This document shows, in pieces, positions 51,401 through 61,926 of a stretch of 64,000 bases of DNA; positions within the stretch are counted from its first letter, which is position 1, and each line of letters starts with the position of its first letter. The DNA is from Symbiodinium natans (taxonomy: Eukaryota > Sar > Dinophyceae > Suessiales > Symbiodiniaceae), in NCBI GenBank assembly GCA_905221605.1, contig CAJNDS010000446.1:1344404-1408403 (forward strand). Direction: 5' to 3'. The notes under the pieces are model-generated. The model was given only the letters and a program-made list of their open reading frames with translations, was not told the origin of the DNA and made no database searches. A program made the position numbers and the translations under genes.

Positions 51401-51801
51401 GTACGTTCAGCCAACACACGAAGTTGCGTTGTTTCGTAACTCAGTGTCGCATTGTAAGGAAGCTCGATCCGAAGTGCTTTGGTGTCGACGATGTGGCTCC
51501 TGCTTCATAACCAGGGCGCCCTACATGAAGTGTTCGCTTGAGGAACATGCTATTTCCTCGGATCGAGGCTTTTGCTTCTGAGGTTTGCGGTACCTCATGA
51601 CTTGGTCTCATGCAGGCGCTTGCAAGGGCCTCCAGGGACGTCTACTGCAGGAGTCATGGTTTCAGGGTCTAGGGTTTAGGGGGTTAGGGGTTTAGGGTTT
51701 AGGGTTTAGGGTTCAGGCGGTTCAGGGTTTAGGGTTTAGGGTTTAGGGTTTAGGGTTTAGGGTTTAGGGTCTAGGGTTTAGGGTTTAGGGTCTAGCTGCA
51801 G

Positions 51802-51911
51802 GACCCTCCAGGGAAGGCCAGAGAAGGGAAGCCCAGAGAAGCTGTCTCGGAGGCAGAGTCCGAGCAGATTCGCAGCGGCCTTGGTGAGTGGCAGGAGGCC
51901 ATTTGCTTTTG
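51802..51911 (+). CDS. Exon-like island, charged, unknown protein
   Basis: Acceptor CTAGCTGCAG|, donor GCTTTTG|GTTTAGGG; GKAREGKPREAVSEAESEQI then RSGLGEWQEAICF. Confidence 0.55.
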
Positions 51912-52648
51912 GTTTAGGGTTTAGGGTTTAGAGTTTAGGGTTTAGGGTTTAGGGTTTAGGGTTTCGGTCTTCGGGCTCAGGGTTCTTTAGGGATTCGGGT
52001 GCCTGAGGGTGCCGTGTGAGGGCTTAGGGTGCTCACGGTAGGGTAGAGGGGTTTACGGCTTCTGGCATCAGGGTCCAGGTTGCTTAGGGAGCTGAGGCAG
52101 GCTTAGGCAGGCTCACTGATGCTGATTTTGGGCAGTACACCTTTAAACCCTCTGCCCTGCATGATTGGCAGCCCTAAACCCTAGATCCTATAAGGCCCGA
52201 ACCCCTAGACCCTAAACTCTAAACCCTGAACCCCCTAAAACCCCTGAAGCCCACAAAAAAACTGCCGACCTACAGGCCCTAAACCCGCAGAATCTGCGAG
52301 GCAGTTGATGGGCTGGTGGCAGAGCTGCATCTGAGCTGAAGTTTAGGGTTTAGGGTTTAGGGTTTAGGGTTTAGGGTTTAGGGTTTAGGGTTTAGGGTTT
52401 AGGGTTTAGGGTTTAGGGTTTAGGGTTTAGGGTTTAGGGTTTAGGGTTCTCTTCGGACGCCCCTGAGGGTGAAAGAATGCAATGCAAGAATCTAGAGGTT
52501 CAGGAATTATAGACACCAAGGCTATTCTAGCATTTGCTTAGGAACCCAAAGACAGGAGATAATATTCCCCACCATTGCCCTTTCTAAGGAAGATACATTT
52601 GTTTTTGAGGGGGGGTTCAATAGTAGTATTGGGTGTAACGGTTTAGGG

Positions 52649-52715
52649 TTGGGATGTTCCCCCTTATACGAACAGTCCTAAATAGGGATTCTAATAGGGG
52701 GGGGAGGGGGTACTA
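52649..52715. mobile_element. MITE family A copy, left half only
   Basis: TTGGGATGTTCCCCCTTATA and CAGTCCTAAATAGGG are present; the right half is replaced by a G-rich run. Confidence 0.7.
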
Positions 52716-53032
52716 CATATATCTTTTTCGGATCTGGGAGATAAGAGCTCAGGAATGCAACGTCATTAACTGCTGGGCTGTAGGATCTAGAGGTTTAGGA
52801 TTTATAGAAGCATAGGCTTTAGCATGTAGCCATGTGTGGTCAAAGGGCTTTAGGGGTTGAGGGGTTTAGACTTTAGCAGTACCGACTCACTCGTCCTAAA
52901 CCACCCTAAGTAAGCCCTATAGACCCTAAACCCCAAACCCCAAACCCCAAACCCTAAACCCTAAACCCAAAACCCTAAACCCTAAACCCTAAACCCTAAC
53001 TAGCCTTATAAACCCAAGCCCCTAGGCGCCAG

Positions 53033-53120
53033 CGGCTGCCTGGCGCGGAAGAGCTGGGCGCTGTGGACGCCCGGGAGCCAGCTATGCTCAGCTGCTACCC
53101 ACGAGGATTCACACTAGGGG
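53033..53120 (+). CDS. Exon-like island, unknown protein
   Basis: Acceptor TAGGCGCCAG|, donor ACTAGGGG|GTTTAGGG; RLPGAEELGAVDAREPAMLS then CYPRGFTLG. CCCTAAA repeat upstream, TTTAGGG downstream. Confidence 0.55.
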
Positions 53121-53551
53121 GTTTAGGGTTTAGGGTTTCGGGTTTACAGTGAGGCCGTACGATTAGAGTACAACTGGGTGCCAAAAAGCGACGGTTGGTG
53201 CCCGGAAAGTCTGAACCCGACGCCTTAAACCCATCCCCCTCAAGATATGCCCCTTAAAGCCCAAAACCCTAAATCCTAAATCCTAAACCCTACGTCCTTA
53301 AGCCCGAAAGGCTCAATCCCAGCTGGTGCACGCGCTTATGTTGTTTCTTGGGATGATGACTTGTCTAAGTCGATATGGCCTTAAGGGTCCATGTACCCAT
53401 GTGGTATGTTTGGGCCTTATGGAGAGGTTTAGGGTTTAGGGTTAGGGTTTAGGGTTTAGGGTTTAGGGGTTAGGGTTTAGGGTTTAGGGTTTAGGGTTTA
53501 GGGTTTAGGGGTTTAAGGGGCTTCAAGGGGCTTTAAGGGGTTCCGGGTCAG

Positions 53552-53603
53552 GAGCACGCTACATCCGGCACTATGACAACAATTGCCTCCGTGTTGCATG
53601 AGG
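53552..53603 (+). CDS. Exon-like island, unknown protein
   Basis: Acceptor TCCGGGTCAG|, donor GCATGAGG|GTTTCG; EHATSGTMTTIASVLHE. Confidence 0.45.
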
Positions 53604-54246
53604 GTTTCGAGGCTTCTGGGTTCTGGATTTAGGGTTTAGGGTTAGGGTTTAGGGTTTTGGGTTTTGGGTTTAGGGTTGAGGGTTTAGGGTTTAGGGTTTA
53701 GGGTTTAGGGTTTAGAGTTTAGAGTTTAGGGTTTAGGGTTTAGGGTTTAGGGTTTAGGGGGGGCTCAGGGGCTTGAGAGTAGGACGTGTATTTTGGAAAG
53801 GATATCACAGTTCTACGAGGCAAGGGCCATGTTATGCCGGGTTTGATTTTTTTCTGAGCTTTGGAAGCAAGAAGCAAAGGGAGCCAACGGGAGCCAATAG
53901 CCTATTAGGGTTTAGGGTTTAGGGTTTAGGGTTCTGGGAAGTCTCGGGTTTAGGGTTGAGGGCTGAGGGTTGAGGGTTTCTGGTTTAATCTTTGGGGTTT
54001 AGGGTTAGCAGCGCATGACGTAGGGGCAGGTTAGAACAGGTCCTCACTTGATTGTTCACAGGTGGTAAGGCCGAAAGGCCCCACGTAGCGGCGCTAAACT
54101 TGCAAAAAATCCCGAAAGCTCAAAACCCCAGTGCCTTTTTATGCCCTAAGCCCTAAACCTTCAACTCATCGAGTTCCCGTCGAACAGACGCACCACTGGG
54201 TCCAAACCCTATACCCTAAACCCTGCGTAACCTCTGGAAACCCCAG

Positions 54247-54314
54247 ATGTGTCGAGGCGACACCGGCCAAGGCGATTGCAATGGTCGACGGCTGACTGTG
54301 CTGCGCCCTGGCCT
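54247..54314 (+). CDS. Exon-like island, unknown protein
   Basis: Acceptor GGAAACCCCAG|, donor TGGCCT|GTAGGG; MCRGDTGQGDCNGRRLTVLR. Telomere motif in CCCTAAA form upstream and TTTAGGG form downstream. Confidence 0.5.
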
Positions 54315-55828
54315 GTAGGGTTTAGGGTTTAGGTTTCAAGTTTAGGTTTTAGGTTTTAGGTTTTAGGTTTCAGGGTTCGGGTTCAGGGTTTAGGGTTTAG
54401 GCATCAGGCGGTGGAAGGGCTGAAGGCTGGGGGGGTTTGCAATTTAGTCCGGCTACCCCCGAAAGAAAGGGAAAACCAAACCAACACATAAACCCTAAAC
54501 CCCTTAAGAGGGGGAAACGAAGGCTTTCAAGCTTGAGGGCGGGGAATTTTGAGTACGTGTATCCGTTTATCCCTAATGTTCCATGTACGTACTTGGGCCT
54601 TGGGGGCCCCCTGTGGGCAGCATACCCTATGAACCCACCAAAAATGTAAGCCCTATGCGCCCTATAGGCACGATAAAACGTACAAGCACCAAAGACCCTA
54701 TGAACCCAATACCCCCCAGACAACTTTCGTTCAGGGAAAAACACCTCAAAAGTAGGACTCACAACCCAATCAAGGCCCTGATAACCCTTTTAATAACTAG
54801 AGACCCTCACTTGTAGCCCTAAACCCTAAACCCCAAAGCCCAAACCCCAAACCCCAAACCCTAAACCCTAAACCCTAAACCTGTGTAGGCCCTAATTTAT
54901 AAGAAAGGTACTACCTGAACGAATCCGTGACCGACGGCCCGAGTCCAAGTTCACACGCGTCCATGTGCCCAAGTAGGGTTTAGGGTTCAGGGTTAGGGTT
55001 TACGGTTTAGGGTTTTGGGTTTTGAAGGGTTAGGGTTTAGCGTTTCGTCCAATCTCACAGGCAGCCTTACCTTAGGGTGTAGGGTTGTGAGGCGGTCTGC
55101 TTGGGTACACTCTAGGCCCTAAACCCTCAACCCTGTGACTTTGGGGACCCATGTCCTACTTTCTCTTTACATGGAGCCCTAGGGGTTACCCTGGGTCGTC
55201 GAATGGCGAAAAGTGGGTGCTGCTCTGTTCTCGGTTCCCCCCCCATGGTACGTATCCACCCCCCCCCCCCCCTTCCCTCCGCTAAACCCTCCCCAAACTT
55301 AAGCTTCAATCCCAAAACTCGAAACCCTAAACCCTGGCCCTCAACTCTAAACCCTAAACCTTCAACCAAACCTTACCCCCAACCCCCCCCCAAACCACCC
55401 TAAAATCCCTAAGCCTGAACAACCTGAAGCCCCAAACCCCGGCCGTGCCTGCATCATCTATTATTATATTTCAGTCCAAATCATGTGTATATATATATAC
55501 ACAAATGCATACATGTGTAAATGTATATATTTATACAGATGTACATGTATTTTTGTTTGTATGTATACGTCTAGAAGTTTATTTCAAGATATACAACATG
55601 TCATGCGAAGTTAAATGTTAACACCAATCACGGACGTGTGCAGATGAATTCATGTACTCTACATGCATGCACTCTCAGGGATTCTGTGGGGACCCAAATT
55701 CCTTGATTCCCTTCCAAGACCTCGTAAATGAGCCTCCCAAACCCTAAACCCTAAGCCCTAAACCCTAAACCCTAAACCCAAAACCCTAAACCCTAAACCC
55801 TAAACCCTACTCCCAACCGCACTCTCAG

Positions 55829-55901
55829 GGGATGGCGGACATCTCCGCGTCATAGGCCAGCGGGGCGGCGTGTATGACGCTGGGACTGTCCTGGGACCCT
55901 G
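55829..55901 (+). CDS. Exon-like island, unknown protein
   Basis: Acceptor CGCACTCTCAG|, donor GACCCTG|GTGGGG; GDGGHLRVIGQRGGVYDAGT then VLGPW. Confidence 0.55.
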
Positions 55902-56065
55902 GTGGGGGGGGGGAGCAGAGATCTTGGATTTGGGTTTAGGATTGAGGGTCTAGGGTCCAGGGTTCAGGGTTTAGGGTTTAGGATTTAGAGTTAAGCTTTA
56001 GGGGTTAGGGGGGTTTATAGGACTTAAGGTTCGGGTTGATCAGGTTTATAGGATTTTAAGCACAG

Positions 56066-56206
56066 AACCTGCACCTCGGCCGAGGACATCTTGCCAGAAC
56101 TCGATGCGCTCGTGCTCTTCTGGGCAGATCGCCGCACACCCCATGAAGTGCTGCCCAACCGCGGGAAGGACCTGGGCCGGACCTTCTGGGCCTCTGAACT
56201 CAGGGG
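56066..56206 (+). CDS. Longest exon-like island of the 3' series
   Basis: Acceptor TTTAAGCACAG|, donor CTCAGGGG|GTGGGA; about 47 codons, TCTSAEDILPELDALVLFWA then DRRTPHEVLPNRGKDLGRTF and WASELR. Clearly protein-like; I do not recognise the family. Confidence 0.6.
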
Positions 56207-56499
56207 GTGGGATCCCCGGGGTGTGCGGTCTATACCCGCGGGTAGGTTAAGTCGTATCTTCTTGTGTGAAGTCGTATCTCGGGCGCGTGCACACTGGGGA
56301 TTCGCAAATTCCAAGATTGGTCGGAACCCACTTGCACCACCAAGCAGAAATGTCATTCACGACAACACCCCTCATCTTTAGGGGCAAAGTTCCTGGCGTG
56401 CAACATTCCACGACAACAGCCCAAACGAGCTCGCCACTTTCTAAACTTAAGCTCCGAGCCCACAAACCCTAAGCCAGGCAGAATGGAAACCCCAAAGGT

Positions 56500-57060
56500 A
56501 AGGTGCTGTCAGTTGATTGCCACAACATGGTTGTTCTTGTTGTCTCTCTGCAGAGTGCTTTAATTTCATTGAGGGCTACTGCTGCACGGAAAGCCGCCCC
56601 CTTCAACCCATGGACGCGCGGCGCGGTCCTCGCAACGGCTCGCGCGGGACTCGCGCGGAAGCACATACGGTCACTATACCCACATATAGACCTTGCAGAC
56701 AACAAGCGCTTCTCTTTCGAGCGTGTAGTGCCAACTGCATACTTTGCTTGTGTGTCGGGAACATGTGCATGTCGCGCGACTACTGACCGAACGCGGTTGT
56801 TTGAGGTCCAAGTCTCTCTCGCGCGCTTGCACTCGCAGAATGGCATCAATTGCTGTCTTTGTGCTCACACAAATGTGCTCCCCTCCCAGGCGTGCGGTGA
56901 CAAATGCGTATGTTGCATGTGTGTCGAGAACATGCGCGTGCGGCGCGTGCACATTGGGGGAACGGCTTCAACATATGTCTTTGTGATGCGACTTTTCGCG
57001 GGGTGATGTGACTTCGCTCGCGGCCGCGTGTCACTGGGGAGATGTGACTTCACACGCAAA
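56500..57060. other. Telomere-free island with an internal ~172-bp repeat
   Basis: TGTGTGTCGGGAACATGTGC (about 56750) recurs as TGTGTGTCGAGAACATGCGC (about 56922), and GATGTGACTTC recurs near 57050. Several overlapping ORFs are cysteine-rich by composition only. No gene call. Confidence 0.4.
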
Positions 57061-57305
57061 GATGTGAGTTAACCTAGCCCCTAGTAGGGTTCATAGGGTT
57101 TAGGGTAAACCCTAAACCCTAAACCCTCAACCCTAGGGTCTTGACGGCAAGTTGAGGGCTTAGGCTTTGAGGTGTCAGGGCCCGCACGTTTCACCGACGC
57201 CCAGGGAGACGTCGTGTGCAAAAGGCCTGGGAGTCCGTCTCCCTAAACCCTAAACCCTAAACCCTAAACCCTAAACCCTCCGAGCCGCCCCTCAGCCACT
57301 CCTAA

Positions 57306-57421
57306 CCCAGAGGGTCCGTCTGTAGAACGTTTGTGGAATTAGGTACCCAAAAAACCCTATTTAGTTTGGTTTTTGGCACTGTGCCTAATTCCATAATGGT
57401 ACTACAAATGGACCCTCTGGG
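57306..57421. mobile_element. MITE-like hairpin, single copy
   Basis: CCCAGAGGGTCCGTCTGTAG at the left and CTACAAATGGACCCTCTGGG at the right. GGAATTAGG and CCTAATTCC further in also pair, around CAAAAAACC/GGTTTTTGG. Confidence 0.85.
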
Positions 57422-57509
57422 TAAAGAGCTCTACCTTCAGGGTACATTAGCCCCGCAAAGAAGGTAACCGTAGGGCTTAGGAGGACAAAAAGCCTGCGGT
57501 ACCCGACAG

Positions 57510-57559
57510 GACCGCTATACCTTGAGCTGCTGGCACCTCGGCTGGCTGTTCCAGCGAGG
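57510..57559 (+). CDS. Exon-like island, unknown protein
   Basis: Acceptor TACCCGACAG|, donor AGCGAGG|GTCGTT; DRYTLSCWHLGWLFQR. Confidence 0.5.
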
Positions 57560-57896
57560 GTCGTTCAGGGCCCCTAGATGCCCCTAAACCCGAAACCCTA
57601 AACCCCTAAACCCTAAACCCTAAATCGAAAACCCTGAACCCTACCTAAATCCTAAACCTTAAACCCCAAATCGAAAACCCTAAACCCTAAACCCTAACTG
57701 GCATGCATGTCCTGGCCTCATCGCTCACAGCTGTCAAGTACCAAACCCCCGCACGATTTCTGAATCTACTATTTGCTCAAGAACCCCCCTCAAACAGACA
57801 TGATGATAATCCCCATATTATCCCTTATTGAATCTGCTATTTGCTCAAGAATCCCCACAAAGAATGATGATAATCCCCATATTGCCCCTTATAAAG

Positions 57897-57933
<37 letters not shown>

Positions 57934-58225
57934 GTATGTACTTTTTGGGGGGGTGTCTTCAGCAAATGGTGGTAATCTGTTGTTCAGAGATGTCAGGGCT
58001 TGCGGCATTGCGGAGACCTTCTTCCACTTTAAGGTTCATGTGTCGAGTGATAAGTTCTACTTAACTTCAATTGTACAGCCGTCAGTTGCCCTAAACCCTG
58101 AACCCTAATTTAACCCCTAAACCCTAAACCTAAAACTGGCCCGAAACCACAAACCCTACAAACCCGAAACCCTAAACCCTTCCAAGGCCTCGCGCCCTTG
58201 TCCAGCCAAGGTATGTAGACACCAG

Positions 58226-58279
58226 CGAGGCCCCGGACGCCCCTGCCTTCAAGATGCCACGGCTCTGCGCAGAAAAAGG
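58226..58279 (+). CDS. Exon-like island, unknown protein
   Basis: Acceptor GTAGACACCAG|, donor GAAAAAGG|GTTCAGG; EAPDAPAFKMPRLCAEK. Confidence 0.45.
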
Positions 58280-58552
58280 GTTCAGGGTTTAGGGTTTAGG
58301 GCTTAGGGTTTAGGACTTAGGGCTTAGGGTTAGGGTTTAGGGTTTAGGGCTTAGGGCTTAGGGTTTAGGGTTTAGCCCGAAACTTTTGCAGCATAGCTGA
58401 TGGGGCGAAGAGAGGTCTCTATACCCTAGGCCCTAAACCTTAAACTCCACACCCATTACCCTAAACCCTAAACCCTAAACCCTAAACCCTAAACCCTAAA
58501 CCCTAAACCCTAAACCTCATACCCGGAACCTTGAACCCTAAACCGTCTCCAG

Positions 58553-58590
58553 GAGGGGCCAGCCTTGTTGTGCAACAGTTCAGGGACGCG
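58553..58590 (+). CDS. Exon-like island, last of the series
   Basis: Acceptor CCGTCTCCAG|, donor GGACGCG|GTAGCT; GASLVVQQFRDA. CCCTAAA repeat directly upstream. Confidence 0.4.
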
Positions 58591-59197
58591 GTAGCTATAA
58601 CCCAGGGTGTGGGAAGGAATAAAATCTAAAACCCTAAACCGTAAACCCTAAACCCTAAAATAAAATGTGAACCTATGTTTCGAAACCAGAACTTTGGTTC
58701 AAGATTCGGTCAAACCTTTCCGATCAACGGCTCGGTCAAAGCATCCTTTGGCACCCAAACCTTACTGCACAACTTCTACAAACCCCATACCCTGAGCCCC
58801 ACTCCCGGTCACCCCATCAAAAAACACCCCCCAATACCCAAAACCCCAGGCCCGATCTAAAACCCCAAGCCCTAAACCCCAAACCCTACCCTCCCGCCCA
58901 TATATCTCTATATATATATATATGTATATATGCTCACCCCCCCGCCCCTCCATGACCTGCCGTGAGGCCGTGTCGGAGTAAGAAATCCATACTTAGTCAT
59001 AGGACAGGCACGGACTTCCGGTGTGGTCATGGTGGGGGATGTGTGTGTGTGTGTGTGTGTTGTGTGTGTTATAAGTGAGTTTAATAACTCGATGAGTGGT
59101 GTCATGCTATGAGTTTAAACCACATTGAGTTTGAACCACAGCAACTGTGGCACAATCCTGTTTGTCGTCCCTTGTCTCTCATCTCTTCGCAGTGACC
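58591..59197. other. Non-coding gap between the telomere mosaic and the transposon genes
   Basis: Last CCCTAAA repeats to about 58660, an AT repeat at 58905-58930 and a GT repeat at 59038-59070, then unique sequence leading to the ATG at 59198. No promoter motif recognised. Confidence 0.6.
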
Positions 59198-60638
59198 ATG
59201 TCGGGAGAATGGGTCTCCGGGGAGGAATTAAGTCTCGGGGAAGTAAGTCTCGACGATGTCAAAGAAGTTGTAGAGAATCTCCTGTCGTACCCTTCCGACG
59301 CCCACTCCCTTCATGGAGGGCAGCCCGGGCCCTTGACACTGGCAGACATGCCAACCTTGGACTTCCCGAACGGTGGCGTCGTCAAGTGCTTCTTGGGTTG
59401 GGTTCCCGAGGTGTCCGGCAACATCCCATATGCTCAAATAAAGAATGCTTGCAAAGCAAGGCCCACAAAGAGCTTCCGACCCCTTTCGGCCTGAGTCAAG
59501 ATGTCGCCACACCCTTCAAGCTAGACATGGCAATCCTTCCCCAGCAGAATGGCAACCACACGGTCGTCAACATGTTTCACCTCAGTAAGCTCATCAAAGT
59601 AAACGCGGCGGACGCCATGTGCTACGGGAAGCCTTACATGTTCAACTGGCATGGAGAGGTGCGAGTCATGAAGAGATGCAGCCAATTCATGTTCGAGAGG
59701 CTGGGTGGGTTCCAGTGTAGGCAACACTCCATTCGACCTGCTGAGGAAGGCAAACCAGAAGCCGAGAGAACACAGGAGGAATGGGACTTCGGGTTCGATT
59801 TCATAGAGAAAAAAGGCCCACGGGACCACACACGCAATCGACAACTCGTCCAAACTACAACAACGGACTCTCCCATCTACCGCTGGCATCCTACTTTGGC
59901 AGAGAAGTCCCTGCGAAACCTGAGCATGGATGGGGTTCTGGCTCAGGTTCACACAGAGTGGCCTCTCACACTCTATGACTTGGATGTGCGAATTCTCAGA
60001 GCCCTGGCGCCCTTGTTCACGTCTGTGTCGGAAAAGGCAATCGGTTTACATGGGGAGCCTGGAAGGGGCAAGACGCCTGTCGCAAGATGCATCGCTATGG
60101 CACTCTCTCGACACCACATCAGGCGGATAGGGAAGACAGGAGAGATCGAGCCCTCGTTTCGTCAAGCGTGCGCGTTTGATTTCTTCAGGGGACAGGAGGG
60201 CTCTGATTCTCGTCGCTTTTTGATACCATGTTGTTGTAACGACTATTCCGTTTTAAACAAGATACATGAAACTGTATTTCGTTACACTCATACAAGTCCT
60301 CAGTTGACTCGGCCGGACATCTTTGACGACGGTACCATGAGTGAGCAGCCCTTCAAAAAAGTGAAAGCCTTCACTGACGTGGGAAACATAGAGGCCATGT
60401 CAAAGGAGCGATGGGGGGCATCCAAATGGATCAAGGGCCAGCCACGGATTTACTGTGTGAACGAGTACGACCCCAAGGCAGAGCCCGTCAACGATCTTCC
60501 CGTCCTTGCCCAGCGTCAAGGCGCCGTCTCATACATTCAGCATGAGGACTTTCTTGAGATCCTGGATCCGTCCTGGTATCTGAAGGACAAGTCTTTCGCC
60601 AATGTGCTTGCTGTTCTCAACGTACCAATGTCATCTTG
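59198..60638 (+). CDS. SF3-like helicase/ATPase of a DNA transposon (one frame change)
   Basis: I start at ATG 59198 (MSGEWVSGEELSLGEVSLDD); the longer frame from 59125 is out of phase here and looks like a shadow. The protein frame shifts by -1 near CCCCTTTCGG (about 59477-59486), after which FGLSQDVATPFKLDMAIL continues. Downstream are Walker A GEPGRGKTP (about 60053), Walker B-like PDIFDDG (about 60313) and motif-C-like IYCVNEYD (about 60448), in the order of superfamily 3 helicases. A probable intron at 60205-60303 lies between A and B. Another frame change occurs near 60620. It could be a replication helicase moved with, or used by, the adjacent transposase. The frame changes may be indels, missed micro-introns or decay. 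Confidence 0.65.
60205..60303 (+). other. Probable in-frame GA-AG intron, 99 nt
   Basis: It starts GATTCTCG after GGCTCT and ends TCCTCAG before TTGACTCGG. It is AT-rich against its flanks, exactly 33 codons long without a stop, and its removal brings Walker A and B to a usual spacing. GA donors are known in dinoflagellates. Confidence 0.6.
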
Positions 60639-60639
60639 A

Positions 60640-60803
60640 ACACGAAAACCTTCTTGTGTGTCCGGCCTGCCGGCGAAGTGGAAGTCCCCGTTCTTCGCAT
60701 CCCACTTGATGACAAAACCGACTTGCTCCACAGCGAGTCTCGTGCCATCTACGATCGTCATCGCAAGGGTGGGACCGACCTCCCCAGTGATTTCGATGAG
60801 AAG
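60640..60803 (+). CDS. Continuation of the helicase protein, next exon segment
   Basis: A frame shifted by -1 from the helicase reads TKTFLCVRPAGEVEVPVLRI then PLDDKTDLLHSESRAIYDRH and ends SDFDEK at the donor GAGAAG|GTGGCG. How it joins the upstream frame is unresolved. Confidence 0.55.
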
Positions 60804-60903
60804 GTGGCGCGTTTCACGCTTTCTAGAAGGTGTGTGTTTGTGTGATGCTAAAAAATTGTTGCGTAATTTACAATCGGAAGTGTGGATACGTCATTATTTA
60901 TAG
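60804..60903 (+). other. Probable GT-AG intron, 100 nt
   Basis: GAGAAG|GTGGCG...TTATTTATAG|GAAGCG, phase 0 on both sides. The 3' half is AT-rich and has stops in the upstream frame. Confidence 0.7.
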
Positions 60904-61592
60904 GAAGCGGCTTTGATGGACAAGGTCATGAAGGGAGACCTCAACAACTTGAAGTACCGAGCAACCATCATATCCACGCCTTTGTTCATGGAGCCCTCTT
61001 CCTCGCACAGAGCACCGTCCAGCAGGGACATCACTCACACGATGCGTCAAAGCGTGAGTGGCCTGACGAGTGGCTTTCCGGAAGTAGCGTCTGCAAGTGC
61101 ACGGCCTCCGCATCCACGAACACATGCCTCAAGTCCAGCCCCTTCATCTCGTACTCTGGCAACAACCAAGGCCTCGAGTCCGGTATCTCCTTTGCCCAAG
61201 AAGGTGAAGGTCGAACCAGGTGTCTTCCCGAAACTGTCAGCTATGTCCGGGGTCACGGTGAACATTGACTCATTGTCGGATGAGGAAACGCCGAATCTTA
61301 CACAAGATCTGGAGCGGCTCATCGAGGAAGCAGGAGACCAGGAAGATGAGACATCTGCTGGACACCCAGATTTCCATGAGAAGGCAAACCAGGTAGCTGA
61401 GGAGTACGCTCACTTCATGCAGGATGCCGAGCATGCTCCCGAGGAGCACCCTGTTTTGGACGAGAAGGATCAGGAGGAGGAGGAGGATGGAATGGACATC
61501 ACAGAGGAGGCCGAGGGAGCCCAGCAAGACAACATAGATCTCAATTTAAAATGGCATGAGATCTGCATCATGACAAGGAAGCCGCCTTTGAG
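60904..61592 (+). CDS. Continuation: S/P-rich, NLS-like and acidic region
   Basis: Starts EAALMDKVMKGDLNNLKYRA; contains SPLPKKVKVEPG, resembling a nuclear localisation signal, then a long acidic tract (DEKDQEEEEDGMDITEEAE). Near 61537-61577 the frame moves by -1 to HHDKEAAFE; a 41-nt GA-AG micro-intron (61537-61577) would explain it but is speculative. The last exon base is before GTAGGG at 61593. Confidence 0.55.
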
Positions 61593-61687
61593 GTAGGGCA
61601 CCGTCCAGAGAAAACTTTTGTTGGACACATGGCTCAATGAGTAAGTTGTACGACATGCATGTCTACATATTATACGTAAATTCACAG

Positions 61688-61875
61688 TACAATTCTGACA
61701 AGTGTCCGGCATGCACAAAAGCTCTTCTCGTCTTGACACACTTCAAGTCAAACACAGCTAGAGGGTCGGCGTCGCAACTCCTCGAGAACGGGCGCAGAAA
61801 AATGATCGATGCTCTCAACTTCAGCACCAGTCTGTGTCATTCCACTCGCTGTCCACACACATGCCATGCAATCAA
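61688..61875 (+). CDS. Continuation: cysteine-rich C-terminal exon
   Basis: After AAATTCACAG| the frame reads YNSDKCPACTKALLVLTHFK and ends with CHSTRCPHTCHAI. CPAC...C....C..C may bind zinc. The intron before it is probably 61593-61687 (GTAGGG...CAG, phase 0). Its own end, ATCAA|GTAGTATT, can splice by a 44-nt intron (61876-61919) straight into the transposase frame, so the two proteins may be one. Confidence 0.5.
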
Positions 61876-61926
61876 GTAGTATTTTTGTTCAAAGGCAGTT
61901 TTTGTATCTGTGCTGCCAGTCAACCA

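Larger units (their letters stand above)
6652..58540. repeat. Interstitial telomere-type repeat mosaic (TTTAGGG / CCCTAAA)
   Basis: Dozens of short tracts of the plant/dinoflagellate-type heptamer occur on both strands, separated by unique islands. The cleanest are 6652-6754, 13548-13632 and 12823-12897 (CCCTAAA strand), 14228-14334, 33159-33446 (the longest, ~290 bp), 36357-36434, 38336-38405 (TTTAGGG), 38943-39088 (CCCTAAA), 44271-44396, 46204-46341 and 52341-52447 (TTTAGGG). Degenerate one-base variants surround them. Orientation is not random around the exon-like islands: CCCTAAA is usually on the 5' side and TTTAGGG on the 3' side. I read most of this mosaic as introns. Confidence 0.9.

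Noticed and set aside
6652-58540. Interpretation as a true chromosome end (subtelomere)
   Set aside because: Repeats switch strand dozens of times and surround ordered in-phase exons, with ordinary transposon genes on both sides. An internal, intronic origin explains more. A fused or degraded telomere is not fully excluded.
59125-59460. N-terminal extension of the helicase in the 59125 frame
   Set aside because: Arginine/serine-rich shadow of the better frame beginning MSGEWVSG at 59198.
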